From positions 1 to 12,860 of the forward strand of contig JAGLDB010000040.1 of assembly GCA_023145935.1 (NCBI GenBank): a stretch of 12,860 nucleotides of DNA, read 5' to 3'. Below, in pieces: positions 7,150 to 12,860 of this stretch (positions within the stretch are counted from its first letter, which is position 1; each line of letters begins with the position of its first letter). A program made the translations under genes and the position numbers. Under the pieces are notes generated by a model. It saw nothing but the letters and a program-made list of their open reading frames with translations. It was not told the DNA's origin and did no database searches. This DNA comes from Candidatus Sabulitectum sp. GTDB taxonomy: Bacteria; Fermentibacterota; Fermentibacteria; Fermentibacterales; Fermentibacteraceae.

Positions 7150-9486
7150 TTGACTGGTTCTTTACTCATTGCGATGGCTCTTTTTTCATGGGCTATGGAT
7201 CCTGCTCCAGGGCCCAGCGTACCCTTCTGGTGGGCTGCTTATCCAGAAGCCGGCAACACTGTTCTCGTTAACCCCGCTGGTTCAAGCTGGCTTACAGGTT
7301 CCAAATTCCGGATTGGTGCAATCTTCAGTGACAGTACTTTCGAACACTTTGACCGGTTCACGCTGGAAGACAAATCAGGCGGTCTGGCCGGATGGTGGGA
7401 GGACGATCAGAGTCTCAGAAGGTTTACTACTTCCGGAGCGTATCAGTTCGGAAGTTCTTTCTCAGCAGGGCTTGGATACACCTGGTATGACCCTACCATC
7501 AAGGATCACCCCCAAACGGGTGAGAAGTTCTTTACCCTTGGTCTAAACTGGAGACCGGATGACCACATTGGCCTGGGAGCCACTGCCCGTACATCCACAG
7601 GCGATATCGATGGCTGTTACATTGCAGGAGTTGCCTTCAGACCCCATGGAGATCAGCGGATCACTCTCACTGGAGATTACAGATTCGAGTCTGGAATAAT
7701 TGACAGTCGCTGGTCTGCAGGAGTTGAGGTCAGAGCTGTTGATGGCTTGACATTCAGAGGTTCTTATGGACAGAACAAAATGATTTCTGCGGGTATCCAA
7801 TTTGACCTGGGAAAGGCAAGTATTGCCGCAGGCTCCGACATTCATGACGGCAGTTATCTTGGAACCACAACAGAGCTGATCCTGAACGAACACCCTCAAC
7901 CCAGCATTATACAACCTCTTCCGGATTTCTTAAGTTACAGCACAGATAATGGCGACGAACTTCCATCCAGGTCTTTTCTCGGCCCCAGGATACCTTCTTT
8001 TACCGCCCAGATGACGGCGATAGCAAGAGGAGCCGGCGATTCCAGGATCAAGGGGCTTCTTATAGATTTTTCTGACTATTCGCTGAGCGGGGCTCAGGCG
8101 GAAGAGCTTAGAGCAATAATGGTAAACTATCGTTCCTCGGGTAAACCGGTATACGCCTACATGGAGTACACAGGAAACAGTTCTTACTACACCGCAACAG
8201 CAGCAAGAGCTATCTGCATGCACAAGGCTGGTCAGGTTTCCATAAGCGGCTTCAGCGGGTATACTTTTTTCCTTAGAGAATTTCTGGATAATCTTGGTGT
8301 TTACCCGGATCTTATGCACATCGGGGCGTTCAAAAGTGCCAGCGATATGCTTACAGAGTACGAGATCTCAGATGCTCAAACGGAAGCAACCACTGCTCTG
8401 CTTGAAACCTTCAAATCTGAACTGGTTCGTGGAATAAGCGAAGGCAGGGGCCTGGAGCCTGCTCAGATGAGTGTTCTTTTCTCACAATCCCCGTTTGCCG
8501 GAGAGTCAATGGTGCATATGGGGCTTGTAGATACACTTCTTTACAGAGATCAGTTTGAAGAATTTGTTGAAGAGGAACTGGGATACTCTGTGGAGACCAT
8601 GAGTCCTTCGTTCTATACAAGCCTGCCGGAGGAATCATCCAACTGGGGATTCGAGCCGAAGATTGCAGTGGTGGTTGCAGACGGCAACATCATGAGCGGC
8701 GAGAGTGGTAGTTCACTACTTGGGCGCACAATGGGCAGTGAAACTGTAGTAGCCATGCTTGAACAGGCTGCGGCAACAGAAGGAGTCAAGGCCATTGTTC
8801 TGAGGATCAACTCTGGCGGCGGCGAAGCCATGGCCAGTGATGACATGTATCACGCAGTGGAAAACATAAGAGAAGAAATGCCGGTAGTGGTCAGCATGGG
8901 CAGCGTGGCTGCAAGCGGCGGCTACTACATGGCCTGCAGTGCCGATGCTATTTTTGCCGACAAAATGACTGTTACAGGTTCCATAGGGATAATCAGTGGA
9001 AAGTTCGTGTTCGGTGATCTCCTTGAAAGAATCGGAATAAATGTAGAGAAAATTGAGATCGAACCATCAGGCAATCCAGGCAATCCTTTTGAACCGTACA
9101 CGGAAGAGGAGTACGAACGCAATTTTGACGCAATGCGTGAAGGCTACAATCTGTTTGTTTCTACTGTTGCCAGGGGCCGTGACATGACTTTTGATGAAAT
9201 TGATTCCATAGGTCAGGGCCGCGTCTGGTCCGGGGCTGATGCAATCGAGATCGGTCTTATAGATTACAACGGTGGCGTTGTTGATGCCATTGCTCACGCA
9301 GCAATGCTTGCAGACATCGAGAATACCAACCCTGAAATAGTAATTTACCCCAGACTCACCGGATTTGGCACCATAAGCCTTCTACCGGGGCTTTCCGTTC
9401 TTGGAGAAGTAAAAGAAATTGTAGAGCATCCCTTTCTTAACAGTGAAAGACCTCTCTATCTGGCTCCTGTCACAATTGTGAAGTAA
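7150..9486 (+). CDS. sppA: SppA signal peptide peptidase with N-terminal outer-membrane-barrel-like extension
   Basis: A 778-residue protein, longer than E. coli SppA (618). Residues about 285-778 follow the tandem ClpP-fold layout of the 67-kDa SppA class. The general-base lysine is K395 in IGAFKSASDM and the nucleophile is S589 in SVAASGGYYMAC; the spacing of 194 is close to the E. coli pair (K209/S409). LRINSGGGEA (551-560) replaces the usual NSPGG, and TGSIGI (609-614) and GRVWSGADAIEIGLID (690-705) are also conserved. SppA degrades leftover signal peptides and other membrane-associated peptides outside the cytoplasm. The first ~20 residues are a hydrophobic signal lacking basic residues. 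Residues about 30-250 contain the NPAG motif (41-44) and many alternating strands with turns (SAGLGYTW, FFTLGLNW, RITLTGDYRF), resembling PorV/FadL-like barrels. The start is TTG at 7150, decided by the ribosome binding site. The catalytic assignment is firm; the barrel reading is an inference. Confidence 0.92.
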   Translation: MTGSLLIAMALFSWAMDPAPGPSVPFWWAAYPEAGNTVLVNPAGSSWLTGSKFRIGAIFSDSTFEHFDRFTLEDKSGGLAGWWEDDQSLRRFTTSGAYQFGSSFSAGLGYTWYDPTIKDHPQTGEKFFTLGLNWRPDDHIGLGATARTSTGDIDGCYIAGVAFRPHGDQRITLTGDYRFESGIIDSRWSAGVEVRAVDGLTFRGSYGQNKMISAGIQFDLGKASIAAGSDIHDGSYLGTTTELILNEHPQPSIIQPLPDFLSYSTDNGDELPSRSFLGPRIPSFTAQMTAIARGAGDSRIKGLLIDFSDYSLSGAQAEELRAIMVNYRSSGKPVYAYMEYTGNSSYYTATAARAICMHKAGQVSISGFSGYTFFLREFLDNLGVYPDLMHIGAFKSASDMLTEYEISDAQTEATTALLETFKSELVRGISEGRGLEPAQMSVLFSQSPFAGESMVHMGLVDTLLYRDQFEEFVEEELGYSVETMSPSFYTSLPEESSNWGFEPKIAVVVADGNIMSGESGSSLLGRTMGSETVVAMLEQAAATEGVKAIVLRINSGGGEAMASDDMYHAVENIREEMPVVVSMGSVAASGGYYMACSADAIFADKMTVTGSIGIISGKFVFGDLLERIGINVEKIEIEPSGNPGNPFEPYTEEEYERNFDAMREGYNLFVSTVARGRDMTFDEIDSIGQGRVWSGADAIEIGLIDYNGGVVDAIAHAAMLADIENTNPEIVIYPRLTGFGTISLLPGLSVLGEVKEIVEHPFLNSERPLYLAPVTIVK

Positions 9487-9588
9487 GTCTTTGACTATTC
9501 CAGCCCTTTCTCTGGCGAAAGGAACAAGAACGCATAATGTTTCCCCTTTTGGAGAAGCATATCACTCTGGTTTACGAGGGGGAGTCTT
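9487..9588 (+). promoter_or_regulatory. Intergenic leader of the DUF1846 gene, with RBS for a TTG start
   Basis: This 102-base gap holds a strong ribosome binding site, GAGGGGGAG at 9576-9584, which decides the TTG start at 9589. CATAAT at 9533-9538 is a possible -10 element without a convincing -35. A 6-bp stem, CCTTTC/GAAAGG (9505-9510 with 9517-9522), lies shortly after the sppA stop but has no T-run, so it is not called a terminator. The gap is compatible with either read-through from sppA or an independent promoter. Confidence 0.4.
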
Positions 9589-11097
9589 TTGATAGGGAAA
9601 ACAGGATTTGACAACGATAAATATCTTGAAGAACAGTCTGCGGAGATTCTCCGGAGAGTAGATGGTGCCCATGGCAGGCTCTACCTGGAGTTTGGCGGAA
9701 AACTCATGTACGATCATCATGCTGCTCGAGTGCTTCCGGGTTATGACCCTAATGTAAAGGTCAGACTGCTGGAAAGGCTCAAGGATCGTGCGGAGATAAT
9801 TCTCTGTATCTATGCCGGAGACATTGAGAAAAGAAGAATCCGTGGCGACTTTGGAATCACCTACGATGCAGATGCTCTCATGCTTATTGACGGATTCCGA
9901 TCCAGAGGAATTGAACTCAGAGGAGTTGTGATAACAAGGTTCGAAGATCAGCCTTCTGCTGTTTCTTTTGAGAACGGGTTAAAAAGACGAGGTGTTGATG
10001 TTTTCAGACACTACTACACCAAAGGTTATCCAACTGATGTGGATCTTATTGTGAGTGAACTGGGATACGGAAAGAACGACTATATCAAACCAACAAAGCC
10101 TCTGGTTGTAGTAACCGGACCGGGACCGGGGAGCGGTAAACTGGCCACCTGTCTTTCTCAACTTTACCATGATCAGAAAAGAGGAGTAAAGGCCGGCTAT
10201 GCCAAGTTCGAAACATTCCCCGTTTGGAACATGCCCCTTAAACACCCTGTGAACGACGCATATGAGGCTGCTACAGCTGACCTTCAGGATGTTAATCTGG
10301 TTGATCCCTTTCATCTTGATGCCTATGGTGATGTGGCTATCAACTACAACCGTGATGTTGAGGCTTTCCCTGTGGTGAAGCGGATACTGGAACGAATTAC
10401 CGGAGACAAATCTCCTTATGCTTCACCGACGGATATGGGTGTGAACAGAGTCGGATTCGGTATCGTTGATGATGATGTTGTAAGATTCGCAGCAAAACAG
10501 GAAATAGTAAGACGCTACTTTCGCTATAAATGTGAGTATGCCATGGGGCTCACTGAAAAGAAAACCGTAGAGAAGATTGAGCTGCTCATGGGCAACTTGA
10601 ACCTGACAAGATATGACAGGTCTGTGGTTGAAGCCGCAGAGAAACGGGCAGAGCTTGAAGAGGCCAACCCCGATCTGCACGATGTACGAGCTTCTGCCTT
10701 GCAGCTACCTGATGGCTCCATTGTAACAGGGAAGAGTACGGAGCTTATGCATACATCTTCGGCAATGGTTCTTAATGCAATAAAAAAGCTAGCCGGTATA
10801 AAAGATCAGGTGCACCTTCTTTCCCCTGCCACAATTCAATCCATCCGCAAACTGAAGAAAACTACCAATTTGCTTCCCCTGCGCCTGGATCTGGAAGAGG
10901 TGCTGATAGCTCTGAGTGTCAGTGCAGCAACCTCGGAGCCTGCTGCAATGGGAATGGAAAAGCTCAAAGAACTGAAGAACTGCGAGGCACACTTGACCCA
11001 TATGCCGTCATCCAGTGATGCCAGTGGTCTGAGAAGCCTTGGGATCAATGTTACAAGCGATCCCAGATTCAGCAGTTCCCGGTTGTACAACGGTTGA
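9589..11097 (+). CDS. DUF1846 / UPF0371 family protein, function unknown
   Basis: A 502-residue soluble protein, matching the usual UPF0371 length of about 500. It starts IGKTGFDNDKYLEEQ and carries YLEFGGKLMYDHHAARVLPG (32-51), the glycine-rich loop GPGPGSGK (177-184), KFETFPVWNMPLKHPVN (206-222), SPYASPTDMGVNRVGF (275-290), LPDGSIVTGKSTELMH (373-388) and a closing HLTHMPSSSD with LGINVTSDPRF (484-494), all typical of the family. The loop resembles a nucleotide-binding loop but does not fit the Walker A spacing GxxxxGK[S/T]; some relatives are labelled ATP-dependent peptidases in databases without experimental support that I know of. It has no signal peptide or membrane helix, so it is cytoplasmic. 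The TTG start is supported by GAGGGGGAG four bases upstream. It sits between sppA and a strong hairpin; no functional link to SppA is evident from sequence alone. Confidence 0.9.
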   Translation: MIGKTGFDNDKYLEEQSAEILRRVDGAHGRLYLEFGGKLMYDHHAARVLPGYDPNVKVRLLERLKDRAEIILCIYAGDIEKRRIRGDFGITYDADALMLIDGFRSRGIELRGVVITRFEDQPSAVSFENGLKRRGVDVFRHYYTKGYPTDVDLIVSELGYGKNDYIKPTKPLVVVTGPGPGSGKLATCLSQLYHDQKRGVKAGYAKFETFPVWNMPLKHPVNDAYEAATADLQDVNLVDPFHLDAYGDVAINYNRDVEAFPVVKRILERITGDKSPYASPTDMGVNRVGFGIVDDDVVRFAAKQEIVRRYFRYKCEYAMGLTEKKTVEKIELLMGNLNLTRYDRSVVEAAEKRAELEEANPDLHDVRASALQLPDGSIVTGKSTELMHTSSAMVLNAIKKLAGIKDQVHLLSPATIQSIRKLKKTTNLLPLRLDLEEVLIALSVSAATSEPAAMGMEKLKELKNCEAHLTHMPSSSDASGLRSLGINVTSDPRFSSSRLYNG

Positions 11098-11111
11098 ACA
11101 AAATAGATGGA

Positions 11112-11142
11112 ATCCGGGTACAGAGAAAATCTGTACCCGGAT
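11112..11142. terminator. Perfect 13-bp hairpin, likely shared terminator of convergent genes
   Basis: ATCCGGGTACAGA (11112-11124) pairs without mismatch with TCTGTACCCGGAT (11130-11142) around a GAAAA loop. It begins 15 bases after the DUF1846 stop. On the plus strand it is followed by a moderately T-rich tail (11143-11160, ending AATTTCT). On the minus strand the tail is CCATCTATTTTG. The lipoprotein gene ends 71 bases away on the other side, so one hairpin may serve both directions. The tails are weaker than a textbook U-run. Confidence 0.75.
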
Positions 11143-11212
11143 CCTGTAATCTTAATTTCTATATTGTAATTCTGTATCCAAGGGACAGAATAAAGAAATC
11201 ATTTGTAAAGAA

Positions 11213-12805
11213 TCACAGAAATTCTCCTGCTGGTGAACTAAGAAAGAATTGATACTCTTCGTTCTCAAATTCTTCGTCGTAAAACACCCTTCCCATCCAG
11301 TTTCCTGTGATTGTATCGTATACATCAATTTGATTCTCATTTTCTTCAGTCTCGTGGGTCAGATATATCATCCTGTACTCCGGTGCAAGCAGAATGGAAC
11401 TTGATACAGGGAAAGGATAAACGAACTCATCCACCGGAGATAGGGAATACGGATCGTACCTTACCACGCCTTCATCACTTGTGCAATGAAGATATCCATC
11501 CAATCCGAAATCTACAGAGTTGAAGTAGTTGTCAATCTCTCCGAGATACTCCAGATCACTGGAGCGCACGCATACAACTCGGCTTCCACAAAGAAATATC
11601 CTGCTTCCGTCAGTGGAGATCGCAACATCCCGGAAGGCATACGGCAATGAATCAACCGGTTCAAAAGTATCCGGGTCAAGTACAGAGGTCAAATACATAT
11701 TCGAGGCAAGTATTTCAGATGCACCGGGAACTTCCGCAATGGCGATAATTCTTCTATCGAAATGCCTGGTCTTAACAAGAGAAGAAAGATCCCGGGTATA
11801 CTCTGAAAGAGAGTAATCACCGTAAACCCCATGGGAAGCAATGATTGTACCGGTTGATCTTTCTGCTACTGCGAATATGTTGTTGAAGTTCTGATAGCCG
11901 AAACAATTGCCGCTTTTGGTTCTTAGAGCCATTAGCATTTTTGAGCTTTTGCTGATCATGTCCACCAGCAGATACATGACAGTATCATCGTTGGAAACAA
12001 TACCCTCATGGTAGAAGTCGTGGCCAGATTCGAAAATATGGTTTACTCTCCAGGGAATGCCAGAGCCCGGATGTACCTCTATCTCATTACTGTATGATGT
12101 AAGGCCATACTTATCCACTGTTACCAGTGCATAAAACCTTTCATTCCCATTCTCTGGAAGCGAATCGGTATAGCTTAGAGTATTTGCATCACTGGTAACC
12201 AGCAGAGTATCGTTGTTGTAGAAAACGTGTTCAATGTCCGGTCCGGGGCTGGAAAGAAGTACATAAGAGTCGAATGACTCATCTGAACACTTATCCCACG
12301 ATAGAGAGCAGAGAATGAAATGGTGTTTCTCATACGAAAGTCGTCTGGCTTCCGGGAACGGCGAGGCAGGGGTTTCCACATGAACTTCATTACTCCATTT
12401 ACAGTTCTCCCATTCATCTACAGCACGAACAGCATAATAGTAATCGCTGTCCCATTCCAGGCCGATCGAGTCGGCAAAAACTGTTTCCAGTTGGATCTGA
12501 AGTTCGTCAGCTTCAGACAAATCTGATTGAATTGAAGGCTTAGTGGATCTGAAGATAGTAAAAGTCTGTCTTCGGTTCTCAACTGGTTTTTCCCATGCAA
12601 GGGTCATTTCAAGGAATGGAAAGCTTTTTCCATCCGGGGCAGTTAAGTGGAGAACCGTTTCTTTCTCCGGTGATGCCCCGATTGAGTCTCCTGTAAAAAT
12701 AACGCTGACAAGTTCGAATGCAGGAGCAGATGGTCCTGTTGAATCACAACCGGTTAGAAGAATTTGAAAAAGAGCAAGAATTATTAATAAGTATCTGATA
12801 GTCAT
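11213..12805 (-). CDS. Lipoprotein with two fibronectin III-like domains and a YVTN/WD40-like beta-propeller
   Basis: A 530-residue protein starting at ATG 12805, chosen because GGGGAAA lies a few bases upstream and the next residues form a lipoprotein signal (MTIRYLLIILALFQILLTGC). The frame opens earlier at 12838 but would bury the signal. The lipobox is LTGC with lipidated C20, followed by D21. Residues about 62-146 and 152-246 each read as a fibronectin III fold, with paired endings YYYAVRAVDEWENCKWSNEV and FYALVTVDKYGLTSYSNEI. From about 265 to 525 come propeller blades, clearest in FRDVAISTDGSRIFLCGSRV (391-410) and the DPDTFEPVDSLP and DPYSLSPVDEF turns typical of YVTN-type repeats. 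It is probably anchored in the envelope; the binding partner is unknown. Asp after the Cys retains lipoproteins in the inner membrane of E. coli, but that rule may not hold here. It appears to be a single-gene unit. Confidence 0.8.
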   Translation of the reverse strand: MTIRYLLIILALFQILLTGCDSTGPSAPAFELVSVIFTGDSIGASPEKETVLHLTAPDGKSFPFLEMTLAWEKPVENRRQTFTIFRSTKPSIQSDLSEADELQIQLETVFADSIGLEWDSDYYYAVRAVDEWENCKWSNEVHVETPASPFPEARRLSYEKHHFILCSLSWDKCSDESFDSYVLLSSPGPDIEHVFYNNDTLLVTSDANTLSYTDSLPENGNERFYALVTVDKYGLTSYSNEIEVHPGSGIPWRVNHIFESGHDFYHEGIVSNDDTVMYLLVDMISKSSKMLMALRTKSGNCFGYQNFNNIFAVAERSTGTIIASHGVYGDYSLSEYTRDLSSLVKTRHFDRRIIAIAEVPGASEILASNMYLTSVLDPDTFEPVDSLPYAFRDVAISTDGSRIFLCGSRVVCVRSSDLEYLGEIDNYFNSVDFGLDGYLHCTSDEGVVRYDPYSLSPVDEFVYPFPVSSSILLAPEYRMIYLTHETEENENQIDVYDTITGNWMGRVFYDEEFENEEYQFFLSSPAGEFL

Positions 12806-12860
12806 CACATTTCCCCAGTAAGAATTAGTGTTATACAACCAATATAACCAATAGTGTTTT
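12806..12860 (-). promoter_or_regulatory. Upstream region of the lipoprotein gene with short tandem repeat
   Basis: On the minus strand the ribosome binding site GGGGAAA precedes the ATG at 12805. Upstream is a tandem ATTGGTTAT/ATTGGTTGT (12852-12835), followed by TATAAC (12835-12830), which is a possible -10 element. No well-spaced -35 was found. The tandem repeat could be an operator half-site pair or chance AT-rich sequence; the region is cut by the window edge. Confidence 0.3.

Noticed and set aside
7930..8319. 129-codon minus-strand ORF inside sppA
   Set aside because: It is an antisense shadow of the conserved protease coding region, with no motif and no supporting start signal.
9505..9522. 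Short hairpin CCTTTC/GAAAGG after sppA as a terminator
   Set aside because: The stem is only 6 bp and is followed by an A-rich, not T-rich, tail.
11171..11189. Imperfect inverted repeat TCTGTATCC/GGGACAGA as a minus-strand terminator
   Set aside because: The pairing needs a bulge and is weak; the perfect hairpin at 11112-11142 is a much better candidate.

Overview
The window is an intact, gene-dense stretch of a Gram-negative-type bacterial chromosome with moderate GC. It has outer-membrane barrels, a lipoprotein, secreted beta-propellers and a YPxPF-type C-terminal domain. These traits suggest an uncultured lineage near the FCB superphylum (Fermentibacterota or Aegiribacteria-like would fit), but no marker gene is present and this placement is a low-confidence inference. 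I see no rRNA, tRNA, CRISPR array, insertion sequence or phage gene. No intergenic stretch exceeds about 120 bases.

Left half (1-5938, minus strand): a tightly packed five-gene operon reading right to left. Its order is a GT2 polyprenol-phosphate sugar synthase (5938-5216), a secreted beta-propeller protein with a C-terminal FlgD/sorting-like domain (5206-2957), a FemAB/BioF2-like acyltransferase (2960-1983), a multi-membrane GT-C glycosyltransferase starting with TTG (1981-740), and a GT4 glycosyltransferase that runs off the left edge (743-1). Junctions are ATGA overlaps or gaps of 1 to 9 bases, so the genes are probably co-translated. The enzyme set suggests assembly of a surface glycan or glycoprotein from lipid-linked sugars; the propeller protein could be a target or a surface partner.

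Right half (6043-11097, plus strand): transcribed divergently from a 104-base gap. First is an Omp85-type outer-membrane barrel with no POTRA domains (6043-7068). Next is SppA, a Ser/Lys signal peptide peptidase carrying about 250 extra N-terminal residues that look like an outer-membrane barrel (7150-9486). Last is a complete DUF1846/UPF0371 protein of unknown function (9589-11097). The last two start with TTG behind good ribosome binding sites. A perfect 13-bp hairpin (11112-11142) closes this unit.

Right end (12805-11213, minus strand): a lipoprotein with two fibronectin III-like domains and a beta-propeller converges on the same hairpin, which may terminate both units. The points most worth following are the barrel-SppA fusion beside an Omp85 barrel, the secreted sorting-domain protein embedded in a glycosyltransferase operon, and an inverted repeat that could mask the sppA ribosome binding site.
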